A stretch of DNA of 64,000 bases from Thelephora terrestris. Taxonomy: Eukaryota > Basidiomycota > Agaricomycetes > Thelephorales > Thelephoraceae. Positions 41,119 to 54,035 of this stretch are shown here, one piece after another; the first letter of the stretch is position 1; every line of letters begins with the position of its first letter. The notes under the pieces were generated by a model that was not told where the DNA came from, searched no databases, and worked only from the letters and a program-made list of their open reading frames with translations. The stretch spans positions 868,001 through 932,000 of the forward strand of contig WIUZ02000014.1 of the NCBI GenBank assembly GCA_015956445.1, in the 5' to 3' direction. Made by a program: the position numbers and the translations under genes.

Positions 41119-41538
41119 CATTCGCAGGTGAAAGGTGATACCCTACAAATAGGTGGAAGAGGCCCCGAATAGTGAGACATTTGATCCCGTTCTTGTTATG
41201 ATGCAATGCCTTGACAAGCCCCTCATGAGTGACTCTATCCCAGCCTGTCAGTTTGAGTTCTTCAAGACCGGCAAATCTTCAGAAATTTGTTCCAAGAGCT
41301 CATCTGTGAGGGAAGATTGGCACTATTTTGGCTGGGGTGAGTGACCTGGGCGGGTCGATATCTAAAATTGTACCTACTGAACCCACAATCGACAGACGCT
41401 GCAACGGATTAGTCAAGGATTTCAACCATTCCAATAAAATGCCAATGACGGGCGGACTGGGCACCAACAGCTTAATCCGCCTAACGCTAGTGAGCTGTGG
41501 GAGAAGGGTATGGTCAAAGTACCCGTGGTTTGGGGCGT

Positions 41539-42541
41539 TGACCCGCCGTCTATTCGCGCGACCTTCGAATCTAGTGCTAGTCCCCAGTCCCTGTCTCCCT
41601 ACCCCGCTAACTACTGACTACGCGAGCCGACGACCCCTCGATCGGTCACAGGGGTGTCACGCCCACTTGACGTCCCGATCATCAAACCGTTCTCGCGATC
41701 CCTTCGACGTGCGTCATCGCCTACTGCTTCCGCATCTGTGGCCGTCCTCCCCGAACGGCACAAGACGTGTTGATCGGCCGATGCCTCCCGATCCCTTATC
41801 TCGTCGCGATGACGCGTCCCCTCCCCGGTCCGGTTCCCTTCAGTCTAGACACGTGTCGACTCGTTCCTTCTCGCTCGCCAATCATCTTCGACTGCTCCCG
41901 CTCTCCCGCCCGGTTACGATCTTTTGATCTCGAACCCGTAGACTTCCCCTTTTGGCTCTGTTTCTCACGATCGCTCCATCCTCTCGGTAAGACCTGTCCC
42001 AGCCTCGTTCCGGCCTCCCGATGAACCGTTCGTCTCCCTACCCTGCGTCGGACTCTCGTTTATCCCTTTCTATCTACCTGTTCTTATTCTCCCACCGTTT
42101 CTCCATTTGTTCGCTACTTTTCTCATCTCTTTCGCGTAGATCGCACTGTCCCTACCTATAAATACCCTGTACTAGCTAGTTGAACGAACAAGAAACCCCC
42201 GGGCCTCTTCACACCTCTTCTCCCTTCTGCCTGAACGAACTGATCATCGAAAACCACCAGTCCCTCGCTCTGACATCGATTCCACTAGCCTCATAGTTCC
42301 AATAGCCCCCTAGCCCACTAGCCCATCGCCCACTAGCCCCCTAGCCCATCGTCATCGTCTAGCAGGAGTTTGCTAGTACGGAGTTCTCCCTTCTCGTCCC
42401 GACAACGTCGCGACCTACCGTGGTTCCCTCTCCTCTGTCTAGCTTCTCTCCCCTTCCCGACCTCTGCGCAACCGGTGACCCCTCACCCCCACTTCTACTA
42501 TTCTGGTCGTGTCCCGACTCCACCCGGATAGTAGCAGTTCA
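41539..42541. mobile_element. ~1.0-kb solo-LTR-like insertion
   Basis: Comparison with the intact paralog shows that 1.0 kb interrupts GGGCGTTGATTT. If the ends are TG...CA (TGACCCGCC...GCAGTTCA) the target duplication is GCGT (41535-41538, 42542-42545). If the first TGA belongs to the host, the duplication is GCGTTGA. The insert has no coding potential, is CT-rich, and contains TATAAATACC at about 42159 with CCTAGCCCACTAGCC-type short repeats downstream (42308-42355). TG...CA ends, a TATA box and the length favour a solo LTR; no partner LTR is present to prove it. Confidence 0.6.
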
Positions 42542-43089
42542 GCGTTGATTTCTAATTCCTGCAGCAACCGATGCCCAAGTATTGCCAGAAGGATTCTGGA
42601 GTTTAATGTTCCAAACCGGATCCAGACAAAGGATTGTAAGTTCACGCTGTTTGCAAGGCCTTTGGTGCAGGAGTTGATGAGATCTGGATAATCGCACTCT
42701 ACTACACTCTGGGGGAAATCTTGGATTTCTGTTCGCCAGCAGATGGTGAAGGCCGTCGTCAATGCCGCGCATCCATAGGACAGAAACGACATCACCTAGT
42801 CTCTGAATGTGCTTCGCTAATTCTGGAGAACACGACAGTGTACGAAAGACTGCGATGGCCTTACACATCATAATGTCAGATATGTTTGCAAGGGGCATTC
42901 ACCGGATGATTCACCACCTTCACTTGGCAGTGCCTGCCAGAAATTGTGATAGTATGGTAAAGGATCGGCTGGATGGAGTGGCAAATTATCTTGTTGACAA
43001 GACATAATGAAGCCGAGTCCTTGGGCCGCACAATGTTCCGGACGATGGTCAGAAGCAAATCGAGCAGAAGATTGTTGAAAGTGACCATT

Positions 43090-44180
43090 GACCGTGGGAA
43101 TGGACCTTCGGCTGTGGGCAAAAGCTGCTGTCCGACAGGAACCTGTTTGTCCATGGGATCCCAATTTGTACCATGACTCCCTCCCTACCACCTGATACTT
43201 CCCGAGATGAGTGTTGCAGAAGATGGATTCACCGAAATATCCCCAATTCAACCCCTGTTTATATCTCCAGTTTTCCAACGGGGCCTACAAGAGTTGGCGC
43301 ACTCATCAACCTCTCACCTCTCTCGAAACTTTTCACGTTTTCTCCTTGATTTGATCTCACATACATATCTTCTGTGTTTCTCAGTATGTACAACGTTTGG
43401 AGAACAAATCACATTTCAATTCTGTGATGCCTGCTCTGTCGGCAGATTCATACCATGGTCAACAACTCAGTTCCGAGTCAACTCTGCGGCAAGAGACTGC
43501 AATCCAGCCCTAGTATCATCTTTCAAATCCTGTCATCCCGTTTGCATAAATTAGCATGCTGAGCTCAAAGTTGATCATCATCACAGGATGGACCTTGAGC
43601 TCTTCCACTCTGATGCTCAACCTGACCAGGTGAGGGTCAGTATCTGGGTCAGACTCAATACAGTGCTCAATCAGCGATTCGATGCCCCTGAGGCTTGTCG
43701 CCGGCTGTATGAATACGTGCAATGACAGTTGTGTCAGCCCTGGAACATCACCAGGGTAAAATTGCAGGGCGAGACTGGCTCTGTTTACATGCCCATGACC
43801 TGGCACGCTGTTGTCACTTTCCTGGCCTGTGTTTGTATTGGTGCCATCCATTCCATGAGGGTGCCAATTTTCAACCATCTTACCCCTTGTCCCATGTGAT
43901 GAATTTGGCTGGCCCTGATAACACTAAACTTCTGCTTGTCAGCGTGCTGAATTTTATTCCCTTTTTCAACCATTTTTACACCCAACTTTCGCCCACTTTC
44001 CTTACCGATACCCTCTTCTTATCTTATCGTTTCACGACTCACACGTCATCAAGGAACACAGACAAGGACACTGATGATATTACACACGCGCGCATAGCGA
44101 AGACACAAGACGACCAAACCGACGGAGTTGAATCCGCCCGGACTCTATGGACGAGGACTAAGGAGTACAAACCCTAGCCA
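43090..44180. other. Flank of the broken F-box gene, no gene recognised
   Basis: Homology to the upstream side of the intact F-box gene ends near 43120. Beyond that, frames such as 43516-43878 (minus) show no recognisable domain. Confidence 0.45.
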
Positions 44181-45931
44181 TCAAGACCTGGTCTGCCAGT
44201 ACTCCTCAGCACTGGCAACCTCCTCTTCCGTCCCCTCCGAGGCATTCTCGTCGACTTCCTCGTCGACCATCTCGACAACCCGAGCTTCCTCCAGACGATG
44301 AGCTACGGCCAGTTGAACCTCGGCGCGCAGGCGGTTCCTCGCTGAATCGACCATAGTCTGATCCAGAGTCCTCTGGACTGACCAACCCTCCACTCTCTCG
44401 GTCAGTTGAGCCACCAGGCGAACGGCCTCCGCTGCACGCTGGACCGACAAGAGCGTAAGGTCGGTTAAGCCGTTCACGTCGACGGACTCCACCGGAATCA
44501 GTTCGCCGCGATCCAAGCGACACTGTAGCATCGTTGCATCGGAATAGGACGGTGAATTCAATGTCTCCACCCTGGCGGACAACGTTGGGATTACTGGGAC
44601 GCATACGGTGTGCTGGACGAAGTGCCCCGCGATAAGGAACCCAACGACGAGCACGGATAGAACGTTGACCACGCACCGGCGAGATCGAAGGAGGTGGAAT
44701 CGGAACGGCCACCTCATTCTCCCCCGCGTACTCCAACTCGGGAGAACTGCTAACCGGATTCACGGCCGTCTCCTCGGACGTCTCGCGAATGACCTCCTCC
44801 CCGCCATCGGTGTGCGCAGGTGTGCGATACGACCCATCGGAAACTAAAAAGGGATGTCAGTGGACAAGCCAAATATGTCAACCGACATCCCACCTATGGG
44901 GGAAGCCATCCGATCCGGTATTGACTCGTCCTCGGACTCATCGCGAACCACAGCCACCGAACGAGTGCGGCAGTGACACAACCGCTCGCTCATCAATTCG
45001 ACCCGAGCGCCCAACAATGGCAAGGCGTCGTCCAACGTATCGACCTAGGAGTGGCATGAGCTCTCTTGGACAAAGACCAGGAGAAGTCGCACCAACCTTG
45101 GTGTCGAGCTCATTCAAAGCCCTTCTATGACGGTTGAGCCGTCGGTCGACCTCGATCAGGTCGCGCTGAATGGTGTCGTCCCGTTCCTTCAAGGACTCGA
45201 CCAACCGGTTGTGTTCTTCGCGCATCGCCAGCATCTCGCTCTCGAACGTCACGCGGAGCGTATCGTTCATCAAGAGCAGCGTCTTCTTCGTGTCCAACGC
45301 TTCCAAGTACATCCTACGGGCATCATCCTTCGCTTCCTTCACTTCACGCTTCAACCGCTCATTCTACAAGCCTGTCAGTGTTATCCCACAAGCGGGATGC
45401 ACAGACCGACTCACCGCTTTCTGTTCCGTCCTCAAAAGGAACCAAAGGCGGTGACCAACGGCTGCTGTATAATGTTGCGAACGAGTCGCCCCTGGCCACC
45501 TTCCTTCGCCGTTTCCCAGATCGTAGATCCCCATCTTCAGAAGACCCCACAACGATGACGCCACCGGAGTCTCCCATGGCATACGCAACTCGGTGTCGAA
45601 CGTGACCCCGCGCATAGATTCCTGTAACTTGTGGTCAATCAAGTTGTGATACCACAACTCGTCATCCATGGTCAAGTAGTGGGGAGGCCTGGCGATCGTT
45701 GCCTCTAGTTGTCGAGCATCCACCTTGTCGGCAACTGCGAAGATCTACGATGCGATGTCAGTTGTTGCCAGCAAACGGCGACACGTGACGTCGCACCTCG
45801 CGATAACTAGGGTACGCCACATTGGCGTTCGGGAGGAAGTAACCCTTGTTCTGCACAGATCGAGGATCCGCAGACTCGATGGTAGCGGTGCTGTTCTCAG
45901 CACGGAAGACACGATCAGAGATCATGGGCAT
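44181..45931 (-). CDS. Unrecognised multi-exon protein with coiled coil
   Basis: Exons 45931-45797, 45744-45415, 45363-45097 and 45044-44894 join in phase. A fifth begins at about 44843. The product starts MPMISDRVFRAENSTATIES, then SYREIFAVADKVDARQLEAT, HYLTMDDELWYHNLIDHKLQ, ETPVASSLWGLLKMGIYDLG and QHYTAAVGHRLWFLLR. It continues into a long heptad-like coil (NERLKREVKEAKDDARRM, MREEHNRLVESLKERDD) and an acidic tail (DEEVDENASEGTEEEV). The 3' end is uncertain, since two frames compete between 44760 and 44181. No known domain; the N-terminal 150 residues look globular. Confidence 0.6.
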
Positions 45932-45934
45932 AGT

Positions 45935-46945
45935 GGATGGGTAGTTGGTTGGTGGGATTGTTGATTTCAGGAAGAAGGGAGTTTGATGGATCCAACGGTC
46001 GGTTCGCACTACGTTTTATCCGACCATCGATAGCGCTTGCGTCCTATCCGCCATTGGATCGGTCCATCGTTTCACCGGTCCAGACTCCTCATACATTCGC
46101 CTTCGACATCCACGCCCCACTCGGTCTTTTGTTGTCCCGATCGGACGAGCTGACGCGTCGTCCTCTCATTGGTTCATCCTTACATGTGATATTATCCTTT
46201 GTCATTCCTTTCCCACATGACGTCATGCCCCCTTTCTCATTCTCTCACAAACCCTGACCCATTAGTCATTCCCTTATCATTTCAATTCTATACTCCGGGC
46301 CGCTTACTGTTCGTGCTTACTCTCGGCCCTTCTTTGCTCCGAGTTATTATTAGATAGGGTTATCTATGTCCCGGCCACTCTCCTATATAGGCACCAGTAG
46401 AGTAGCTGAGGACTCCCCATCTTTGATATCTCGGGAAGTCCTCTTCTCCTTGCAGCATCAGTGTATTTGCTGTAGGCCACTGAAGAGCTTATCGAGTAAC
46501 TCCTTGAACCGTTCGCTCTCCTCTCTCACTCAGTCTTGATCCTTAATCGGTGTTTGAAGCGAGGTCGGACACGACATCGAGTTCCGCACTGCTCTTTGGA
46601 TCAAGTCATCAGTTTGAGGCGCCATCCTCGGGCTCTTATCTCTGCCCTCAGAAGACGATAGGGATTGATCTGATAGAGGCTCGGCACTCCTGCTGTGAAT
46701 TCGGACAATCTACCAGAGAACGCTCGTCCATCGCGTTTTGGACCACGTAGACTTTGGGTGGATATAGGGAAGTTGTTCCCCCTTTGCCCCATTGTTTCTT
46801 GTTGGTTGGAGTTGCGACTCACCAACAGCACTGGTACCTGAAGGGCGAAGAGTGGCCCTGACACTGCTTCATTTAGACTTTCCCAGACTGAAAAAGATGA
46901 TAGTCAGACCACATTGGATTTGCACCCCTCCCTATGTAAGACAAA
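45935..46945. other. Intergenic between the coiled-coil gene and the NLR gene
   Basis: No supported gene. A CTATATAGG box at about 46383 (plus direction), followed by CT-rich leader-like sequence, suggests a promoter or an old LTR-like sequence, but no downstream plus-strand ORF was found. Confidence 0.4.
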
Positions 46946-46949
46946 GCAA

Positions 46950-49900
46950 TCACTTCCGGTCACAGAGACAATACACTATAGATTCTTTCTGAGGATACAG
47001 ATGACAGAAATCCATAATCAAAACCTCTCCAGTTTCATAGCCAGCAACCAGATATTGCCCATCCCATTGAGCCACAGAAGGTCCTGAATACCTCCCAAAT
47101 AGTTGGAAAACCACTTTTCCAGTGATTTTGTTTGTAATTTTAGTGGGTTTTTGGGTAAATTGCAGATGAGCTTTCTCTAAGGGTAAATTGGGCAGTAGGA
47201 CTGGGGAGGAGTCTGAGACTCCAAAGTCCAACCCTTGGATGTAAAAGCCCAAACATTCAATCCAGAGTTTTGAGCCATCCAAATAGAAGAAATCTCCCCA
47301 TGCCCCCCATTTCAACTCAACTTTGCCCATGGGCTCTCCTGTCCATATTGACCACACTTCAATGACACTGTGACCTCTCAGGCAAAGAACCTTTAAGCCA
47401 TCCCCTAATATCCTGAGGCTGTTGCACCCTGGGACCTCTACTGTTTGGAGGAGTTCAGCTTTCTCAATGTCCCAGATGTGAATCTTCCCACTCTCATGCC
47501 AAACAATGATTAGCTTCCCATCTGCCAGCTGGACATCTCTCAAGTTATCACTAGCTGGGGTCTGGAAGGTTGCTTTGCAGAGGCCAGTCAAGATATCCCA
47601 GGTCTTTACTACCCCTTTTGAATCACTTGAGATAACAATTCCATTCCCTGGGTTCAGACTGATAGACTTGATTGGGGCTGAAGTAAGTGGAGTGGACTCT
47701 TGATCAGGGACAACTTGGTCTTTTTGTGGAACACCAATCTGCCAAAACCTGGCTGATTCATCCCCAGATGTTGAAATCAGGGTGGAGGGAGAACAGAATA
47801 TAATGTCCCAAATATCAGATGGTGTAGTGAATCGCTCAGTGGGGTGAGAATCTGGGCTGGTGGTATCCCAGACATACATCATATGCTCAGTAGCAACTGC
47901 AACAAGCCTGCTGTCAGGAGAGAAACAGCATTTTCTAGTGGCTCCATCATCCACAGAGAATCCAGCTACAGTCATTCTAGTATCAGAGGATTGGACTGTA
48001 ACTGCATCTCCATTGCACAAGACAAATTGAGTACCATCTGGGGAGAAGGCAATGCAAGAACCATCATATGTTGGACCAATCTGATGGCCATTGATGTCCC
48101 ACTGCCTGACCTTGCCCCCTGATACAGATATGAAGTGTTGGGGGTTTGTTGGAGAAAAGGTGACATATTCTATAATCTGTTCTTGCTCAATGATACAGGT
48201 GTGTTCCCCAGTATGACAATCCCACAAGAAGATTGTTCCACTATCATCCCCTGAGGCAATCATAGCAGAGTTTGGTGAAATGGAAACAGACATGACATAG
48301 CCTCTGTGACCATCAAATGTCTTGATGACTCCACCAGTTTGCACATCCCAGAATTTGACAGTCTGGTCATCACTTCCAGAGATGAAAAACATCCCATCTG
48401 ATGAAAAGGTGGAAGATCTAACATAATCAGTATGACCAGAAAGGACAGCATTTTGGCTGCCAGTAACTGCATCCAGGATGATGATATTCCCAGATGACAG
48501 GCCAACTGCAACAGTGTTGTTCCAGTGTGAGATAGACCGTGGGTCACTGCCAAGAGCAACAGTTCGAGAACATTTTCCCCACCCAATTGGACCACCCCTG
48601 ACCACCTTGACTACATTTGAGAGTTCTGCACTGTAGTACTTTTGAAGCCATGATGAGGGAGGAGAAAATAGGAGGGCAAAATGGTATAAATTGGAAGGAG
48701 AGTCATTGACTGCATCAAAGTGTTCCAACAGGAATCGTTGGGTGTCATTTGTCCACTTGCAAATAACTCCTGCCTAAACAACCATTATTATGGGTCTCAG
48801 TAATTTATTTAAGTAGCACTCACCAAAGCACACCATTTCTCAACATCATTCATGGCATAAACTCCAACACCAAGTTTTCCTGTAAGCACAAGGACCTCAA
48901 TCCAATACAACAAGCTTGTTGTAGAGAATCCATTGATTGCCTCTGCTATTTCCTTGGCATGGGGGCTGCTTCCAGGGATCTCCAGAAGGTGCTTGGTCCA
49001 AAAGTGGCAGGCATATTCTAGGGCATCTCCTATTTTATTGCTTTTTTGGGTGGAAAGGTCCTCCCCCTCATTAAGAACAATATGGTCTTCAAGGTCACAG
49101 ATGTTTCTCTTCAACCTTTCCTTCATCAACCTCAGGCATGACAGCAAAATTTCTGCATGATGGACCTTGGGCTCCACAAAAAACCATTTGTCCCCACACC
49201 GGTTGGTATCTGTGAGGAAGTCAGGAAATGACTTGTGAAAGGCTTGAACTGGGTCTGATGTCTTCTCTGGGTCTGGTACAAGGAGGAGGGAGTGGAGGGA
49301 GCGGAGGGTAGTAGGGATGTTGGACATTTGGAGGAGGTCTGAAAGTGCTCCCACTGAGAGAGGGTTGAACACCAGCACCACTGTTCCAAGGACAGTCTTG
49401 AAACCAGAGTAGAAATCCTCCTCACTTGGATCTACACCATGGGAGGCTTGCTCCAGGATTTGGGTGTAGAGGCAATCAACACCTGACTTTCCTTCCTGGG
49501 AAGTATTTTGTGGGGAGGAGATGATGAGGGTAAGCCTCTGAGTGGGAAGGTGTTTTGGGGATCCAACAAATTTGACAACTGTTGAGGCATAGATGAACAG
49601 CCCAGCAGCCTTCTTGCAGAGAACATCAAGGTCATCTGAGATTGGCCATTGCTCTGTCAAGTCACAGTCGCTCCTTGTCTCAGCAATCTTGGCCAACTGA
49701 GTCCTGAGATATAGTTTGATATCTGCATCAACAGATGATCGTTCTACATCATGGAGCCTGAGCACTTCTGTGATAGGGCGGAGTGGTTTGAGACGGAACC
49801 CAGAGCGGATGGGGGGTTCAGGACGTCCGGTGATGAAGAATTTGACCTTGGGGATCTCGTCTGTGTAGCGGGAGAGCATGGAAAGGATGGCGGATGCAGG

Positions 49901-51363
49901 TTCTTTATCCTTGCACTCGTCAAGGGCATCAATGATGATAAGGGTTGAGATGGAGGCAGATTTGAGTGGACCGACAATGAGCTTCTCCATCTGTGAGCAG
50001 AGGGACTCCTGTCCAACATGGGGTGTTGCCCTCAAGACAGGTAGTAACTGCTGACGGAAATGGGGATAGCTGTAGGCAAGCTGGAATGCAAGGGTCGGGA
50101 AGATCTTCTGGAGATTGCTCCGGTCCACAAAGTCTCGTGAACAGAAGAAGCTTGCCCCGAGCTTTCCGTCCGCAAAGCTTGTTTTGGCGAATGTTTGTGC
50201 AATGGTGGATTTTCCGGTACCGGCCAGGCCGTTCAGCCAGAAAACACGTTGGTCTTGTTTGTTTGTCAACCAATGTTCAATTTCCCTGAGGACGTTGTGC
50301 CTTGTTCCACCCAAGCATCCCTGCCTGTTCCCATATTGGTATCCAGCATCCGGGGTGTGATACATTCTGTCAAGAACGGCAATGTCTGCAGATTCCTATA
50401 CATCGATTAGTCTGTGAGGGTAAAAGCATGGGGGTCTGGCGCACGATAAGCTGACAATTCTTGTTATAGATATCTTGCTGTAGAGAAGTCTAGAGCGAAC
50501 GTCAGAGGCGCGAGTGGTGCATCTTCGAGACATACCTGATAATCCAACATTGCATTGCGGATGTCCTCAACTAGTCCGTTAAGCCTATCGGCGTTCTCGA
50601 GATTGCTAAAAAAGCCTTCGATGTTCCCTTGTTTTGCCATCTGGTCCAGACCTTGATTGACAGCTCGCAATTTCCTAGTGAGCATGTATCAGAGGAGCCG
50701 GCACTTGGTACTGTAGGGCATGGTCTAACCGTTCGAGATAATTTCTCCTTGATTGCTCTTCGGTGTCACCCTTGAGAGCAGGTGCACAGAGTGACCCAGC
50801 GAGCGCACGGATTCGGGGCTCTAATGATTCTATTGATCGCTTATTTGCTGTTGTTTTCTGGCACATCTCTGAGCGACGTGAATAGCAGATGCAGGGGGAG
50901 GTGTGTACCTCGCAATTTTCGAGGAGGAAACAGAGCCCTCCCGCGACAGACTTGAGCGGAGGAAAGGCATCTGCGCAGTCTCTGACCCCACGAAGGAGTA
51001 ATTTGGCCGTGGGATATGCGGTTTCATTGAAGGATTTTGTGACTTTGCTGTATCCCCTGCTGAGAATGGATCGAAATCGATCGGGAATGGAACGGCGGTC
51101 TGCGCCGAGCAGAGAAGGGCGGTCAGATAGACAATCTAGAAAGAAATCGTTTGCATACCGTCTGATCGCTGGTCGCGAGCAGCAGAGGGACCAGGAGTCG
51201 TCGAAAACGAGGCATCGATCTGAAGATCTGGAGTTGATTCCGTCGTGGGACTTGACAGGGCCAGATCAACTTCTCCTGTGCCCTCGGTGGGGCTTATCTC
51301 GCTCCTAGCTGTGCTCCGCTCTCGACGGCCTTTCGGTATACTGAGAAAATCTCGCAAACCCAT
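46950..51363 (-). CDS. NACHT-WD40 NLR-type protein
   Basis: From ATG 51363 (MGLRDFLSIPKGRRERS) several short exons encode a Ser-rich head and a helical N-domain (NKRSIESLEPRIRALAGSL; FFSNLENADRLNGLVEDIRN) joined by introns to ESADIAVLDRMYHTPDAG. The NACHT domain has Walker A GLAGTGKST, Walker B LIIIDALDECKD and the FFITGRPEPPIR strand. An intron at 48774-48823 (WCAL | AGVICKW) leads to a beta-propeller with WD repeats (LSGHTDYVRSSTF, SGSDDQTVKFWDV, FDGHRGYVMSVSI and others) to TGA 46950. Fungal proteins of this plan act in non-self recognition and cell-death signalling. One N-terminal junction (about 50880-50920) did not resolve. The 3' 2.7 kb is nearly without CpG. Confidence 0.8.
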
Positions 51364-52215
51364 CTTGTTGTTGATTCGTTGTAGATGATGGGGTGGCAGC
51401 AGATAAGACGGACACGTGGGACTCGTGCCGTTTTTCGCTTTCTCGGCCAACAAGCGCTAAGCGCGGAAAATCCCCGTCTGCGGATGGCGAACTTTCATCT
51501 CTCGCAAGTGAAATACCACCCTCCTCTAGTTTCCTTGCCTTGTTCCATCTGTACCTAATGCTGACGCCTTGCAGGACACTCGAGTTTTACTTTATGAGGG
51601 TCGCTGGGCGTGTCCTTCAACGACGTCTCGCGGATGCGACCGCCACTTCTCTCAACGTTAACGGCCGTGTGGTCGTCGTAAGCGAACGGGTGCGGAGATC
51701 GTTGAAGGGGGAAGGTCTCCAGACGTATCCTGAAGTTGGAAATCGTGCGATACCTGTCCACACGCCACCGCGCTCCTCGCAAAGGGCAGAACGCGATACG
51801 CTAGACGCCCGCTGAGGGTTCGGGCCTTCCGAAGCCGTCTCCTTGGGCTTTCTCTTACACGAATGTGCGTCCTACCGCACCCTTTGTAGGATGCGGGTGC
51901 TCTAGAAGCAGCCGTCGCGGGCACCCCAGAGGTAGCCATCGCGGATCAATGTCCCCGAAGGAAGTGCGGCATTGGAGTCCCATGGTTTCCTCGTTCATCT
52001 CCCCTGATCACGTCTCCCGCACCATCAACTTTCTTCACCCCTCATCGAATCCAGGAAATTTGCCGATTGTCTTATTCGACGGAGTTATGATGCAACGAGA
52101 AACGGGCAAGCCTTCTCGCGCCAACGTGGAATTTATCGAGTATAATCGTATGGTGCCAGTTCTACACTCGTTTTCCTTGTTTCTCCCACTTTGATGACCT
52201 TCCTTTCAACCTGAT
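51364..52215. other. Intergenic, no gene recognised
   Basis: Plus-strand frames at 51393-51815 and 51865-52194 lack domains. Sequence shared with 34125-34150 (GCGCCAACGTGGAATTTATC, at about 52120) marks the far end of the F-box gene duplication. Confidence 0.45.
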
Positions 52216-52218
52216 CCC

Positions 52219-53806
52219 TCATGAGATTCGCCCAAGGTATTTGATATCTGATACACACCAGATTTGCCCAACAAATTTTATTTTTGTGAGGGTGGGGCTA
52301 CAGTGGTTCGCGATCCTCATCGCTTCCTCCGCGGTGGGTGACATAAGCTTGAGCTTTCCGAGTCGAATCCTCAGGGGGGTGACGTAGAGCATATTGAGTT
52401 TTGTGGCTTTAGACAACGAGTCCCCGATGAGATTCTGGAACTCGTAAATTCACTGCAGAACTGATCTTTGGCCAAGAACTCACCAGGTGCCTAAACCTGA
52501 TCCAGATCGAAAGCCGTCTCAATCCTTTGATCCCAACACACACATCACCCAATGCCTGCGGAGAGATCAACACCCGGTGAAGAGAAAATTCCCTCAGGCG
52601 TGACCCATGGGCAGAGACGAGAGTTGTGACGAAGTCGTCCATTTGGGCTCCCGTGTCCGTGATTCTGGGGGAACCACAGAGAAGCAGACATTCTAACGTC
52701 GACAAAGTAACCAGCGAGGATACAGCCTCTTTCCAGGCTGAAGCACGGTCGATGGTTATGGTCAGAGAAGTCAACCGACTTAGCAGATGTGGTTTCAACC
52801 GGCACCGTCGGTCAAACTCTGGCACATCCTTCGAAGATACAATCAGGTGCCATTCACAGGTGTAAGGTGATACCCTACAAATAGGTGGGAGAGGTCCCGA
52901 ATAGTGAGACATTTGATCCCGTTCTTGTTATGACGCAATGCCTTGACGAGTCCCTCATGAGTCACGCTATTCCAGTCTTTCAGTGTGAGTTCTTCAAGAC
53001 CGGACAAATCTTCAGAAATTTGTTCCAGGAGCTCATCTGTGAGCCAAGATTGGCACTATTTTGGCTGGGCTGAGTGACCGGGTCGATATCGAAAATTTTA
53101 CCTACCGAGCCCACAATCGACAGATGCTGCAACGGATTCGTGAGGGATTTCAACCATGCCGGCAAAATGTCTATGACAGACAGACTGGGATCCAACAGCT
53201 TAATCCGCGTAACGCTAGTGAGCTGTGGGAGAATCGTATCGTCGAATAACCCGCGGTTCCGGGCGTTGATTTCTAATTCCTGCAGTGATAGATGCCCAAG
53301 TATTGCCAGAAGGATTCTGGAGTTCAAGGTTCCGAACCGAACCCAGACAAAGGATTGTAGGTTCACGCTGTTTGCAAGACCTTGGGTGCAGAAGTCGATG
53401 AGATCTGAAGATTTGAGCTCTTCCCTCTGGGGGAAATTTCGGATTTCTGTTCGCCAGCGGATGGTGAAGGCCGTCGTCAATGCCGCGCATCCGCAGAACG
53501 GAAAAGACATCACCTAGTCTCCGAACGTGCTTCGCTAACTCCGGAGAACACGCCAGCGTACGAAAGACTGCGATGGCCTTCCGCAACAGAATGTCACATA
53601 CGTTTGCAGGGGGTGATCATGTTATGTTTCACCACCTTCACTCCGGGATTCCTGCCAGAAATCGAGATAGTATGGTAAAGGGTCGGTTGGACGGAGTGGC
53701 AAATTATCTTGTTGACGAGACATAACGAAGCTGAGTCCTCGAGCCGCACAACGTTCCGGAGGATGGCCGGAAGCAAATCAAGCGGAAGATCGTTGAAAGT
53801 GACCAT
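52219..53806 (-). CDS. F-box/LRR-like protein, intact copy
   Basis: Six exons, 53806-53636, 53577-53514, 53446-53115, 53055-52879, 52828-52484 and 52440-52219, join with GT-AG introns and fully consistent phases, giving about 436 residues. The N-terminus is an F-box (FNDLPLDLLPAILRNVVRL, SLCLVNKIICHSVQPTLYH). Leucine-rich stretches follow (RILLAILGHLSLQELEI, LEQISEDLSGLEELTL, LTSLTITID, TLECLLLCGS). F-box proteins recruit substrates to SCF ubiquitin ligases through SKP1; the substrate here is unknown. It serves as the uninterrupted reference for the broken copy at 34158-43088. Confidence 0.85.
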
Positions 53807-54035
53807 CGATCGTGGGAATGGACCTTCGATTGGTCATACGGGCAAAAGCTACTTACTACTGTCAGTTGAGCAAGAGACCCGCTGGTACTTCGATTGGTAC
53901 AAAGTAACCCAGGACGTCGCTGATAACTTTTTCCTTTGTTTTACGTAGGGTAGATCATGTTCGTAAGAATTAAATAAATGTATGTTGTTCACAATACGGA
54001 TGCACTAGAGGCGAAGAGGGCAAACGGTTCGTAAC

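Larger units (their letters stand above)
34158..43088 (-). pseudogene. F-box/LRR gene copy broken by a LINE and an LTR-like element
   Basis: This is the paralog of the intact gene at 52219-53806, spread over 8.9 kb. The F-box exon starts at 43088 (TFNNLLLDLL, DSASLCLVNKIICH). The next exons run to about 42546, where an LTR-like element cuts the codons for LEIN. Exon sequence resumes at 41538 and runs down to about 41145. The LINE sits in the following intron (34874-41107). The last two exons lie at about 34855-34158 (VPEFDRQCRMKPHLL, SPQALGDLCVGIKGL). A one-base deletion near 41268 (GATTTGCCGG against GATTTGTCCGG) also breaks the frame. The gene is dead. Confidence 0.85.

Noticed and set aside
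51393-52194. Plus-strand ORFs of 140 and 109 codons beside the NLR gene
   Set aside because: No domains, no exon structure, and the second overlaps the end of the F-box duplication.
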